Source: an uncultured Eubacteriales bacterium (GTDB lineage Bacteria; Bacillota; Clostridia; Oscillospirales; Acutalibacteraceae). Taken from it: DNA of 64,000 bases. Below are positions 14,960 through 23,262 of the stretch, piece by piece (the stretch's first letter is position 1; every line of letters begins with the position of its first letter). The stretch lies in the NCBI GenBank assembly GCA_934486455.1, contig CAKSPR010000004.1:1-64000 (forward strand), read 5' to 3'. The position numbers and the translations under genes are program-made. Under the pieces are notes generated by a model. That model saw only the letters and a program-made list of their open reading frames with translations, was not told the DNA's origin and made no database searches.

Positions 14960-16264
14960 GTGTCGGTTAAAATTTCTTCGGTGGATAAACACTCCCCCGC
15001 CGAAAAATGCGGAATAAGAAGCGGCGATATGCTTCTTTCGATCAACGGAAACGAAATCGAAGATGTACTCGACTTCCGCTTTTACATGACCGAAAAGCGG
15101 CTTAATATCGTGTTCGAGCGGGACGGGCAAACCTTAAAAGCCCTGCTGAAAAAACGCGGCGAATACGACGAAACGGGCATGGAATTCGACACCTATCTGA
15201 TGGACAAGCAGCATTCCTGCAAAAACAAGTGCATTTTCTGTTTTATCGACCAGTTACCCAAGGGACTTCGTCCGTCGCTATATTTTAAGGACGACGATTC
15301 CCGCCTTTCCTTTCTTTTCGGAAACTATATCACCCTAACCAATCTCACCGAGCACGAGATCGAGCGGGTCATTAAAATGCATATAAGCCCCGTTAACATC
15401 TCGGTACACACCACCAATCCCGAGCTTCGGTGCAAAATGATGAAAAACCGCTTTGCGGGGAAGGCGCTGTCGGCGCTCTATCGGTTTGCAGAGGCGGGAA
15501 TAAAGCTCAATACCCAGCTTGTGCTTTGCCCGGGATATAATGACGGCAAGGAGCTTGAAAAGACCCTTGAGGATTTAGGAGCGCTGTACCCTGCCGTTCA
15601 AAGCATCTGTGCCGTGCCGGTGGGACTGACAAAATACCGTGAGGGGCTTGAGCCTCTCGAGCCTTTCAACAAAGAAACGGCGGGAGCCGTTGTCGACACA
15701 ATGGAGCGGTTCGGCGATGAATTTCTTAAAAAGCACGGCACGCGGCTGTGCTTCCCCTCCGACGAGTTTTATCTCACCTCCGGGCGGGAAATTCCCGACA
15801 GCTCTTTTTACGAGGATTTTTTGCAGATTGAAAACGGGGTCGGAATGTGGGCGTCGCTGCGGGACGACTATCTCGCCGCCCTTGAGGACGCCGAGGCCGA
15901 CGGCAAAAAACGCAGCTTTTCAATTGCCACCGCCTCTCTGGCCGCGCCGCTTATGGAATTTCTGATGAAAAAAACCGCCGAGAAATTCCCGGGGCTTGAT
16001 TATAAAATATATACCATCCGAAACGACTTTTTCGGCGAAAAGATAACCGTTGCAGGTCTGCTGACGGGGCAGGATATTATAAGTCAGCTTAAAGGGCAGG
16101 ATCTGAAGGGAAGGCTTCTTCTCCCTCCCGGTGTGCTTCGAAGCGAGGGGGATCTTTTCCTCGACGACACCCATATCAACGATCTTCAAAAGGCGGTGGG
16201 CGTTCCCGCCGATTGCGTCCCCGGTGACGGATATGAGCTTTGCGATTTTATTTTGTCGCTGTAG
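14960..16264 (+). CDS. PDZ / radical SAM / DUF512 protein
   Basis: The 434 residues start with a PDZ-like segment (SSVDKHSPAEKCGIRSGDML), followed by a radical-SAM-type cluster CKNKCIFCF (three Cys, near residue 80), a barrel region and a C-terminal DUF512 domain (GREIPDSSFYEDFLQIENGVG). The family is widespread in Firmicutes and Cyanobacteria; its function is not established, although the cluster motif suggests iron-sulfur chemistry. The GTG at 14960 follows AAGGAGGG at six-base spacing. In many genomes this gene neighbours der/engA, which is not the case here. Confidence 0.85.
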   Translation: MSVKISSVDKHSPAEKCGIRSGDMLLSINGNEIEDVLDFRFYMTEKRLNIVFERDGQTLKALLKKRGEYDETGMEFDTYLMDKQHSCKNKCIFCFIDQLPKGLRPSLYFKDDDSRLSFLFGNYITLTNLTEHEIERVIKMHISPVNISVHTTNPELRCKMMKNRFAGKALSALYRFAEAGIKLNTQLVLCPGYNDGKELEKTLEDLGALYPAVQSICAVPVGLTKYREGLEPLEPFNKETAGAVVDTMERFGDEFLKKHGTRLCFPSDEFYLTSGREIPDSSFYEDFLQIENGVGMWASLRDDYLAALEDAEADGKKRSFSIATASLAAPLMEFLMKKTAEKFPGLDYKIYTIRNDFFGEKITVAGLLTGQDIISQLKGQDLKGRLLLPPGVLRSEGDLFLDDTHINDLQKAVGVPADCVPGDGYELCDFILSL

Positions 16265-16345
16265 CCGCTTCATTGGGTAAGAGGTATTTACCCTTAAAAC
16301 ACCTTTCCCCGCCCGATATATCAAAAGCACTGTAAAAAGCAAGGG

Positions 16346-16377
16346 CCTCGGTTCAAAAATGAACCGAGGTCTTTTTA
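16346..16377 (+). terminator. Terminator of the DUF512 gene
   Basis: A perfect 10-bp stem (16346-16355 with 16360-16369, arms CCTCGGTTCA) followed by TCTTTTTAT. Confidence 0.85.
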
Positions 16378-16400
16378 TAGGTTATAAATCTCTGCGGGTT

Positions 16401-17417
16401 TTAGTCGTCAAAACCGTTGGGATTGTTTTTCTGCCAGTTCCAGCTGTCCCTGCACATCTGCTCGATGTCCCTTTTGGCCTCCCAGCCGAAAAGCGCCTTG
16501 GCCTTTGAAGCGTCGGCATAAACCTCATCGGGGTCGCCCGGTCGGCGGGGATCTATAACATAGGGAATTTCCACTCCCGAGGCCTTTTCGAAGGCGGCGC
16601 GAAGCTCAAGCACGCTGACGCCTCTGCCGGTCCCGAGATTATATTCTCCGCAGCCCTCGTGGGTCAGCAGATAATCGAGAGCCTTGGCATGACCCTCGGC
16701 CAGATCCATAACATGAATATAGTCGCGCACGCCGGTCCCGTCAACCGTGTTGTAGTCGTTGCCGAAAACATGAAGCTTTTCAAGCTTGCCTACCGCCACC
16801 TGAGTTATGTAGGGCATGAGATTGTTGGGAATCCCCTTGGGATTTTCGCCGATGGTCCCGCCCTCGTGGGCGCCGATGGGATTGAAATAGCGAAGCAGAG
16901 CCAGCGACCAGGTATTATCGGCCTTATAAAGGTCCCGAAGGATTTCTTCGATAAAAAGCTTTGTGCGACCGTAGGGGTTTATGGCGCTTATGGGCATGCC
17001 CTCTTTAAGGGGCATTTCCTTACTCAGACCGTAAACAGTGGCAGAGGAGCTAAAGACCAACTTTTTGACTCCGTGATCCCGCATTGTTTCGAGAAGCACA
17101 AGGGTGTTTATAAGGTTGTTATCGTAATATTCAAGAGGCTTTGCCACCGATTCGCCCACCGCTTTAAGCCCTGCAAAATGGATGACGGCGTCTATTTTGT
17201 TCTCCTCGAATATTCTGTTCATGGCTTGGCGGTCGCGGACATCCTCTTTATAGAACTTTATAGGCTTGCCGGTTATTTTTTCAACTCGGGGGAGGGATTT
17301 TTCGCTGGAATTGTCCAGATTGTCCACCACGATAACATCATAACCCGACTGCTGTAATGCAATGCAGGTGTGACTGCCTATGTAGCCGGCGCCGCCGGTA
17401 ATAAGAATTGTTGCCAT
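16401..17417 (-). CDS. galE: UDP-glucose 4-epimerase
   Basis: GalE interconverts UDP-galactose and UDP-glucose in the Leloir pathway and supplies sugars for envelope polysaccharides. The 338 residues have the NAD-binding GGAGYIGSH motif at residues 7-15, a conserved Ser-Ser-Ala-Thr stretch (FSSSATVYG) and the catalytic YxxxK in NPYGRTK. AGGAGGAAA precedes the ATG. It lies 12 bases after the M18 aminopeptidase gene, with its ribosome binding site overlapping that stop, so the two are co-transcribed. With the alpha-galactosidases it gives a route for galactose use, although galK and galT are not in the window. Confidence 0.96.
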   Translation of the reverse strand: MATILITGGAGYIGSHTCIALQQSGYDVIVVDNLDNSSEKSLPRVEKITGKPIKFYKEDVRDRQAMNRIFEENKIDAVIHFAGLKAVGESVAKPLEYYDNNLINTLVLLETMRDHGVKKLVFSSSATVYGLSKEMPLKEGMPISAINPYGRTKLFIEEILRDLYKADNTWSLALLRYFNPIGAHEGGTIGENPKGIPNNLMPYITQVAVGKLEKLHVFGNDYNTVDGTGVRDYIHVMDLAEGHAKALDYLLTHEGCGEYNLGTGRGVSVLELRAAFEKASGVEIPYVIDPRRPGDPDEVYADASKAKALFGWEAKRDIEQMCRDSWNWQKNNPNGFDD

Positions 17418-17429
17418 AATTTTTTCCTC

Positions 17430-18833
17430 CTATCTTTCGGACGAATAAAGAGCCTCAACGGCCTTAAAGGTCATATAAAGGTCAAGCTTGGATATAACTT
17501 CAAAGGGAGCGTGCATGGAAAGCACCGGAACGCCGAGATCGATGACATCGACATTAAGCTCGGCCACATATTTCGCAACCGTTCCGCCGCCGCCGAAATC
17601 GACCTTGCCAAGCTCGCCGGTCTGCCATACCACATTCTTTTCGTCCATAATGCGGGATATTTCTCCCACAAATTCCGCTCCTGCGTCGGAGGTGGAGGAC
17701 TTTCCCCCGGCGCCCGTGTATTTGGTAAGCACGGCACCGTAGTTTATAAAGCTTGCATTGCTGCGCTCGAAGGGCTCGGCAAAGGTGGGGTCAAAGGCGG
17801 CGTTGACATCGGCCGACAGGCAACGGCTGTTTGACAGCACCCATCTGCCCTTGCTGCCCATGTTTTCGGCAATATCCTCGATGAAATATTTCATATAGGC
17901 CGAATGAAGACCCGTATTTCCGTCGGAGCCGATCTCTTCCTTGTCGGTGAGCACGGCTATGGCGGTTCTCTTAGGAGCCTTGCAGCCGATTATAGCCTCA
18001 AGAGTGGGATAGGCGCAGCAGCGGTCGTCGTGGCCGTATGCCCCGATAAGCGAGCGGTCAAAGCCGATGTCGGTGGGCTTTGCGGCGGGAACGGCTTCAA
18101 GCTCGGCGGTGACAAAATCCCTGTCGGTTATGCCGTATTTCTCATTTAAAATGTTGATTATATTAAGTTTGACCCTCTCCGACTCGGGATCGCCGTTAAA
18201 GGGACGGCTTCCGAGAAGAATGTTAAGCTCCTCGCCCTTTATTCCTTCCGAAAGAGGGCGTTTAGACTGCTCCCTTCCGAGATGGGGAAGCAGGTCGGTA
18301 ACCACAAACTGCGGATCGCCCTCGTTTTCGCCGATGTTGATTTCAACCTTCTCACCGTCGGCGCGGACGATGACTCCGTGGAGCGACAGGGGCACGGTCG
18401 ACCACTGGTATTTCTTTATTCCGCCGTAATAGTGGGTTTTAAAAAGGGCAAGCTCACTGTCCTCATAAAGGGGATGCTGTTTTAAATCGAGGCGCGGAGA
18501 ATCGATGTGTGCAGCGGCAATGTCCACACCCTTTTCTATGTCTTCGCTGCCGATAACGGCCGCCATAACAGCCTTTCCGCGGTTGTTGACATACACCCTG
18601 TCCCCTGCTTTAAGGGGCTTTTTGGGATCGAATTTTTCAAATCCCGCCGATACAAGAGCCTTTTCGGCGAAGGAAACAACCTCCCGCTCGGTTTTGCACC
18701 TGGTCATAAAATCCATATATCCCTCGGCGAAATCATATATCGCCTTATGATCGTTTTCGCATACTCTGTCCCAGCCGTTTTTCGCGGCGGGCATAAGCTC
18801 TTCTTTTTTTTGTGCTGCTTTGGTTTTTTCCAT
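17430..18833 (-). CDS. M18-family zinc aminopeptidase
   Basis: Cytosolic metallo-aminopeptidase that removes N-terminal, often acidic, residues. The 467 residues contain metal-binding and catalytic motifs: AAHIDSPRLDLK (His and Asp), TDKEEIGSDGNTG (Glu-Glu) and the C-terminal LSMHAPFE histidine. The length is typical of M18 enzymes. The ATG at 18833 follows AAAGGTGA; a GTG three codons upstream lies inside that site and is rejected. It is the first gene of a two-gene operon with galE. Confidence 0.92.
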   Translation of the reverse strand: MEKTKAAQKKEELMPAAKNGWDRVCENDHKAIYDFAEGYMDFMTRCKTEREVVSFAEKALVSAGFEKFDPKKPLKAGDRVYVNNRGKAVMAAVIGSEDIEKGVDIAAAHIDSPRLDLKQHPLYEDSELALFKTHYYGGIKKYQWSTVPLSLHGVIVRADGEKVEINIGENEGDPQFVVTDLLPHLGREQSKRPLSEGIKGEELNILLGSRPFNGDPESERVKLNIINILNEKYGITDRDFVTAELEAVPAAKPTDIGFDRSLIGAYGHDDRCCAYPTLEAIIGCKAPKRTAIAVLTDKEEIGSDGNTGLHSAYMKYFIEDIAENMGSKGRWVLSNSRCLSADVNAAFDPTFAEPFERSNASFINYGAVLTKYTGAGGKSSTSDAGAEFVGEISRIMDEKNVVWQTGELGKVDFGGGGTVAKYVAELNVDVIDLGVPVLSMHAPFEVISKLDLYMTFKAVEALYSSER

Positions 18834-18870
18834 AAAGATCACCTTTCATAAGATCCCTTAATGGGGAGAA

Positions 18871-19506
18871 TTATATAAATTTCATCCGCTCCTCTGCCGA
18901 ACGGATGAGAAATAGCATATCAGAATATTTTTCTTTGTATTTTTCGGAAAACTGATGGCTTGAAAGCCGCATCGCATCGGGATCGGCGATGGGAGGAAAT
19001 CCCGCCGTCTGTCCGTTTACGGCGCAGCTTATGCTCACCTCGGCAACCTGCATTGCGGCGTCGGCCATAGCCCTGTATGTGTGGTGAGAGACCTCAAAAA
19101 CCGTCGCTTCGCCCTCTCTGCTTTCGCACATAACCCTCAAAATGCGGTATATGGCAAGCATAAGAAAGCTCCAGACCTCCCTTTCAAACTGTTCGCTGCC
19201 GGAATTTTCGATAATGTCGAATATTATTTCAAGAGAATTGGAAAGAGCCTTTTTTTCGGGCAATATTTCCGGCTCGGGCTGTTTTTCGGGAAGCTCGTTT
19301 TTGCCCAGCAGTATGTCGCAGGGCACCTCGTAAAACTCCGACGCCTTTAAAAGGAAATCAAGGCCGCATTCTCTGACCCCTTTTTCGTAATGGGAAAGGA
19401 GCGCCTGGGAAACTCCCAGCTCGGCAGCCGCCTGTTTTTGGGTTATTCCTTTACGGTGTCTCAGTTCGGTTATAGTTTTGGCAAATTTATTTTTCATATT
19501 CTTCAT
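18871..19506 (-). CDS. XRE-family transcriptional regulator
   Basis: Residues 8-62 form a Cro/CI-type helix-turn-helix (ITELRHRKGITQKQAAAELG, SQALLSHYEKG). The remaining 150 residues, predicted mostly helical, match no domain I recognise. Similar proteins regulate nearby genes or themselves. It is transcribed away from the histidine phosphatase gene, and their promoters overlap, so autoregulation or mutual exclusion is plausible. The start has only a weak ribosome binding site; the second ATG at 19497 is an alternative. Confidence 0.82.
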   Translation of the reverse strand: MKNMKNKFAKTITELRHRKGITQKQAAAELGVSQALLSHYEKGVRECGLDFLLKASEFYEVPCDILLGKNELPEKQPEPEILPEKKALSNSLEIIFDIIENSGSEQFEREVWSFLMLAIYRILRVMCESREGEATVFEVSHHTYRAMADAAMQVAEVSISCAVNGQTAGFPPIADPDAMRLSSHQFSEKYKEKYSDMLFLIRSAEERMKFI

Positions 19507-19526
19507 CGCCGCTTCAAAGATTTTTC

Positions 19527-19555
19527 TTGAATTTATACACCCTGTATATTATAAT
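19527..19555 (+). promoter_or_regulatory. Promoter of the histidine phosphatase gene
   Basis: TTGAAT (19527-19532), 17-bp spacer, TATAAT (19550-19555). The -10 box overlaps that of the opposite promoter. Confidence 0.78.
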
Positions 19556-19576
19556 ACTCCTAAAGACATTTGTAAA
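19548..19576 (-). promoter_or_regulatory. Promoter of the XRE regulator gene
   Basis: On the minus strand, TTTACA (19571-19576), 17-bp spacer, TATAAT (19548-19553). It shares four bases of its -10 box with the rightward promoter. Confidence 0.78.
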
Positions 19577-19589
19577 GAGGGATATTTCG

Positions 19590-20186
19590 TTGAAAACATA
19601 TAAAATTCATCTCATCCGCCACGGCCTTGAAAAGCCCGAAGGGGTCATAAGATATGTGGGAAAGACCGATCTCCCGCTCACCGCAAGGGGAAAGGAACAG
19701 ATAAAGGCTCTTGACGAGCAGGGAATTTATCCTTATGCACAGCGCCTTTATTCAAGTCCCCTTAAACGCTGCGTAGAAACCCTTGAAATAATATACCCCG
19801 AAAAGGAAATAGCCACCGTCCCCGGGCTTTGCGAATGTGACTTCGGAAAATTTGAAAACAAGACCGCCGAGGAGCTTAAAGGCGATCCCGCCTTTTCGGA
19901 CTGGCTGTCGGGAGGATGCCCTCCCGGGGGAGAAAGCACCGACGACTTTGTAAAGCGGTCGGTTGTGGCCTTTGCAAAAACGGTGGAGGACATTATGAAG
20001 GAAGGCGTGACCGACTGCGCCTTTTGCCTCCATGGGGGAAATATAATGGCAATTCTGTCGGTCTGCGGCCTGCCCGAGCTTCCCTTTAACGAATGGGTAT
20101 GCGCCCCCGGCCGGGGATATACCCTGAGAATTACCCCCTCAATTTGGATGAGAGGCTACAAGGCGGAAGTGCTCGGGGAGATATGA
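19590..20186 (+). CDS. Histidine phosphatase family protein
   Basis: Phosphoglycerate-mutase-like fold. The catalytic RHG motif (HLIRHGLEKPEG) is at residues 8-11, the second arginine follows in SSPLKRC, and CLHGGNIMAIL carries the second catalytic histidine. Family members dephosphorylate small metabolites (cobalamin precursors, phosphosugars) or act as mutases, and the substrate cannot be read from the sequence. The TTG at 19590 follows AGAGGG at eight bases and begins exactly where family homology starts, so I prefer it over an upstream in-frame TTG that lies inside the -35 box. Confidence 0.85.
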   Translation: MKTYKIHLIRHGLEKPEGVIRYVGKTDLPLTARGKEQIKALDEQGIYPYAQRLYSSPLKRCVETLEIIYPEKEIATVPGLCECDFGKFENKTAEELKGDPAFSDWLSGGCPPGGESTDDFVKRSVVAFAKTVEDIMKEGVTDCAFCLHGGNIMAILSVCGLPELPFNEWVCAPGRGYTLRITPSIWMRGYKAEVLGEI

Positions 20187-20232
20187 CCGATAAAACATTA
20201 TTAATATGTAATAATAAAACCACACAGCAAAA

Positions 20233-20268
20233 GGGCGCGGCAGATTTAACCTGTCGCGTCCTTTGTTT
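20233..20268 (+). terminator. Terminator of the histidine phosphatase gene
   Basis: An 11-bp stem with G-T pairs (20233-20243 with 20251-20261) followed by TTTGTTT. Confidence 0.65.
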
Positions 20269-20360
20269 ATTCGGCGGCAACGGCCGTCGGTTATTTTTTT
20301 ATAAACAGTGAACATTTTTTTAAGCCGTGCGGCGGTCGGACATTTTTCGTTTATAAAACA

Positions 20361-21371
20361 TCATTTTACCGAAAGCCAAATCGCGTGGGCTATGGCGGGA
20401 ATGGGCTTTTTCTGAAAGACCGTCACGGGAGAATGAAGAGCGCCGGTAGCGCAAAACAGTACATTTTTATATTTTTTCTCCGAAAGCTCGCGGAGTATTC
20501 TCGAGCAAAGCACGCTTGCCGAACAGCCACACCCCGATCCCCCTGCATTGACATCCTGATCCTCAAGATAGAATATATTAAGCCCGCAGTCGGAATGAAC
20601 GGCCGAGATGTCGTGACCCTCCTCCTTCATCAAAGTGAGTAACAGCTCGCTTCCCACCCTTCCGAGATCCCCGGTCAGTATTAAATCAAAATCCTCGGGG
20701 CGGCGTTTTGTATCCTCAAAAAATTCGCAAAGGGTCCTTGCCGCCGCAGGGGCCATCGCCGCACCCATGTTGTTAACATCGGTAACGTTGTAATCGGTTA
20801 TTCTGCCGAAGGTGGCCGATTTTATTTCGATATTGCCGCAATCCTTGCCCACCATAACCGCTCCCGAGCCGGTCACCGTCCACTGGGCAGAGCCGGTGCG
20901 CTGGCCGCCGTACTCAAGCGGTAATCTGAACTGCCGCTCCGACGCACAAAAATGGGAAGATGTTACGGCCACGGCGTTTTTTGCATATCCCGCGTCCACA
21001 AAAACGGCCGCAAGACCGAGACTTAAGGCCATTGTCGAACAGGCTCCGTAAACTCCCACATGGGGTATTCCGAAATTTTCAGCGCCGAAGGTCGATCCGG
21101 CACACTGATTTAAAAGATCCCCCGCAAAAAGAATATCCACCTCATCGGCGGGCATATCGGTTTTTTTAAGAAGGGTCTCCACCGCCGCTTCAACAAGGCG
21201 GCTTTCGGCCTGCTCGAATGTATCCTCTCCGCTGTATTCATCTTCAAATATCACATCAAATTCCTTGCCCAAAGGGCCCTTGCCCTCGGTCTTTCCCGCC
21301 ACCGAAGCAAATCCGCGGATCCGCGGGCTGTTTGAAAAAACAATTGTATTTTCCCCGTTTTTATTTAACAT
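20361..21371 (-). CDS. spoVAD: Stage V sporulation protein AD
   Basis: SpoVAD has a thiolase-like fold and binds dipicolinic acid during its uptake into the forespore. The 336 residues show the family order: an N-terminal GKEFDVIFEDEYSGEDTFEQ-like stretch, AGDLLNQ, VGVYGACSTMALSLG (thiolase cysteine region), SSHFCASERQFRLPLEYG and a C-terminal GSGCGCSAS loop. The ATG at 21371 follows GAGGTG; an in-frame GTG overlapping that site is rejected. SpoVAD is normally found with spoVAC and spoVAE, but here it stands alone. Its presence argues that the organism forms, or recently formed, endospores. Confidence 0.88.
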   Translation of the reverse strand: MLNKNGENTIVFSNSPRIRGFASVAGKTEGKGPLGKEFDVIFEDEYSGEDTFEQAESRLVEAAVETLLKKTDMPADEVDILFAGDLLNQCAGSTFGAENFGIPHVGVYGACSTMALSLGLAAVFVDAGYAKNAVAVTSSHFCASERQFRLPLEYGGQRTGSAQWTVTGSGAVMVGKDCGNIEIKSATFGRITDYNVTDVNNMGAAMAPAAARTLCEFFEDTKRRPEDFDLILTGDLGRVGSELLLTLMKEEGHDISAVHSDCGLNIFYLEDQDVNAGGSGCGCSASVLCSRILRELSEKKYKNVLFCATGALHSPVTVFQKKPIPAIAHAIWLSVK

Positions 21372-21452
21372 AAAAAACACCTCTCATCGGTTTTATTTTT
21401 CCCGAAGAAAAGTGTTTTTATAATCATTTATATTGTATTTGCATTTTTTAAA

Positions 21453-21812
21453 TCAAATGTTTCTGTTGGTGATCTCAACTTCTTTTGTGGTGATTATATC
21501 TCTTATGGTCACATTCCCTATCGGGTAATCGAGAGTCCCTTCGGCGGTTTTATAAATCTTTTCACTTTCCTCACAGCTCAGTGCCGATACGCTAATGCCA
21601 TCGTCGCAGAAGAATATTCCGTATTCAACACCTTTGTATATAAATGTAACCTCTCCGCCCCTGAGCACCACCTGGACAAACTCGTCTAAGGATTCAAAGC
21701 TTAAATCGGATTCTCCGCTGCAATAGTATGTTGTCACCTTATCGGCTTTTGGCAACGAGGTAAGCAACTCTGACACGGTTTCAAAATTAAGATTGTCTTT
21801 ATCTTTATTCAT
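21453..21812 (-). CDS. Small protein of unknown function
   Basis: I do not recognise this 119-residue acidic protein. It has a helical N-terminus (NFETVSELLTSLPKADKVTTYY), then an apparent beta-rich core (EVTFIYKGVEYGIFFCDDGISVSAL) and a C-terminal stretch ending TTKEVEITNRNI. No signal peptide or membrane segment is seen. It is probably a real gene: AAAGGAGA sits at good distance from the ATG at 21812 and a consensus-like promoter lies about 125 bases upstream. It ends about 80 bases from spoVAD. Confidence 0.7.
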   Translation of the reverse strand: MNKDKDNLNFETVSELLTSLPKADKVTTYYCSGESDLSFESLDEFVQVVLRGGEVTFIYKGVEYGIFFCDDGISVSALSCEESEKIYKTAEGTLDYPIGNVTIRDIITTKEVEITNRNI

Positions 21813-21936
21813 GTTTGTTTTTTCTCCTTTGCCATCTATTTCCGGGACATTTCCGCACAAGTAAATATAACGGCAACAATTGTATAAACCTTTCTTTTTA
21901 AAATGTCGTTTTTATAACGGTTGATTTATAGTTCAT

Positions 21937-21965
21937 ATTATCTCATCAAAAACAAATTTTGTCAA
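21937..21965 (-). promoter_or_regulatory. Promoter of the small unknown gene
   Basis: On the minus strand, TTGACA (21960-21965), 17-bp spacer, GATAAT (21937-21942). Confidence 0.7.
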
Positions 21966-21973
21966 CAAGGGCG

Positions 21974-22002
21974 TAAAAAAACGACCTGCTTTTGGCAGAT
22001 CG
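21974..22002 (-). terminator. Terminator of tRNA-Lys
   Basis: An 8-bp stem (21982-21989 with 21995-22002, one G-T pair) followed on the minus strand by a T7 run, just past the tRNA 3' end. Confidence 0.75.
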
Positions 22003-22008
22003 CTTTTG

Positions 22009-22084
22009 TGGTGACCCATTGGCGATTCGAACGCCAGACACCTTGATTAAAAGTCAAGTGCTCTACCGGCTGAGCTAATGGGTC
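22009..22084 (-). tRNA. tRNA-Lys (anticodon TTT)
   Basis: A full cloverleaf on the minus strand: acceptor stem GACCCAT/ATGGGTC, D-arm with AGCTCAGCCGGTAGAGC, anticodon loop CTTTTAA between TTGA/TCAA stems, T-arm with GTTCGAATC, discriminator A and an encoded CCA. It has its own consensus promoter and terminator. Confidence 0.97.
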
Positions 22085-22111
22085 ATAAGCCGTTAAATTG
22101 ACAGCTCATAC

Positions 22112-22140
22112 ATTATAACAACTTGCAGGGCAGTTGTCAA
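22112..22140 (-). promoter_or_regulatory. Promoter of tRNA-Lys
   Basis: On the minus strand, perfect TTGACA (22135-22140), 17-bp spacer and perfect TATAAT (22112-22117). Confidence 0.88.
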
Positions 22141-22169
22141 CATATTTTTTCGGAAATTTTACCTTCGCT

Positions 22170-22967
22170 CTATTTTTCTTTTCTGTGCAAAAAACCGAAA
22201 AGGCCGTTTTTCTTTTTCACGCCCTTGCCCTTTTCATTCCTGCCTTCTCCGCAAGGCTCCGACTTTTCCCCGACTTCCTCCGATTTGGCTTCTTCGCAGC
22301 ATTCGGTATCCTTCTCATCGGCCGGCTCGGGCTGCTCGGTTTCCCCGCCATGCTCCTGTTCAGATGCTTCTTCAAGCTCTTCAAGCTCTTCCGCATCGCC
22401 GAATTCTTCGAAAAACTCCTCCGAAGCGGCCCGCTCTGTTCCCTCGGCCTGCTCGTCCTCGATAACTATTCTCAAAGCGTTCGAAAAACATTCGGCCGGC
22501 ACAAAAATATCGTAAAGTTCCTCCCCCTCAAGAGCCTCGTCGCAAAGGGCGGAAAACTCGGCTTCATAATCCTCGCTCTCTTCCCAACCGTCGATTAATT
22601 CAAGCTCTTCACCTTCAAAGTCGTTGTCACATTCCTCGTCTGCGGTGTGCGCCTGCGCCTCTTTTTTCATAGAGGGAACATTGTTTTGTTCAAGCAACTC
22701 CATAATCCTTGCGGCCTCATCCTCTCCGATAACGGTTATGAGAAGCTTGGGCTCGCCGTCGAAAAGCATTTCCGCATAGAGGGAATTTTCAGAGTCCTTC
22801 GCTGCGGTTTCGGATTGCTCGCTTTCGCCCTGCGGTTCGTTTGAAAGAAAAAGCACATCATCACCGTCGTTTTCGACAATGGGGGTATAATCCTCAAGCT
22901 TCTGTCCGCACTTTTCGCAGGTGTCGCTTTCGGTATCATAAAATTTATTACATTTTCGGCACCACAT
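22170..22967 (-). CDS. Zinc-ribbon protein with long acidic region
   Basis: The 265 residues start with a zinc ribbon (Cys3, Cys6, Cys17, Cys20). Residues 65-100 and 150-170 (LLITVIGEDEAARIMELLEQ, YDIFVPAECFSNALRIVIED) resemble the halves of a DUF2007-type signalling domain separated by an acidic linker. Residues 170-240 are an extreme Glu-rich, probably disordered segment, and the last 20 residues are basic (KGKGVKKKNGLFGFLHRKEK). It could be an adaptor bound through its charged tails. No function is known. It has its own promoter, and no partner gene is adjacent. Confidence 0.72.
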   Translation of the reverse strand: MWCRKCNKFYDTESDTCEKCGQKLEDYTPIVENDGDDVLFLSNEPQGESEQSETAAKDSENSLYAEMLFDGEPKLLITVIGEDEAARIMELLEQNNVPSMKKEAQAHTADEECDNDFEGEELELIDGWEESEDYEAEFSALCDEALEGEELYDIFVPAECFSNALRIVIEDEQAEGTERAASEEFFEEFGDAEELEELEEASEQEHGGETEQPEPADEKDTECCEEAKSEEVGEKSEPCGEGRNEKGKGVKKKNGLFGFLHRKEK

Positions 22968-23041
22968 AAATTATGCTCCTTTGCATTTAAATTACTACCT
23001 GTTTTAATTACTGCCTACTGTTTAGATGTATTTCTTCATAT

Positions 23042-23070
23042 AATATAACATCAAAAGAGGATTTATTCAA
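23042..23070 (-). promoter_or_regulatory. Promoter of the zinc-ribbon protein gene
   Basis: On the minus strand, TTGAAT (23065-23070), 17-bp spacer, TATATT (23042-23047). Confidence 0.65.
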
Positions 23071-23185
23071 CAATTTGCGAAAATATTTACACGATTATAC
23101 TAACGGTATATTATATTATTGTTTTTTTCAATTTTCTTTGGTTATTTTAACGCAAAATTTAACTGAGAGGTATTATTTATTCTAT

Positions 23186-23214
23186 TTGACAAATTATATT
23201 GCAGGGAGTATAAT
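23186..23214 (+). promoter_or_regulatory. Consensus promoter of the amino-acid binding lipoprotein
   Basis: Perfect TTGACA (23186-23191), 17-bp spacer and perfect TATAAT (23209-23214). Confidence 0.88.
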
Positions 23215-23228
23215 CTTAACCAAGATAA

Positions 23229-23246
23229 ACAGAGCGCATGCTCTGT
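23229..23246 (+). promoter_or_regulatory. Leader hairpin ahead of the binding lipoprotein gene
   Basis: A perfect 7-bp inverted repeat ACAGAGC/GCTCTGT with a 4-base loop, without a T run. It ends just before TAAGGAGG. Placed at the 5' end of the transcript, it may stabilise the mRNA or be an operator. Confidence 0.5.
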
Positions 23247-23262
23247 TAAGGAGGAAAAGATT

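Noticed and set aside
20770..20800. A WalR-like GGTAACGTTGTAAT string inside spoVAD
   Set aside because: The spacing between half-sites is wrong and it lies within coding sequence.
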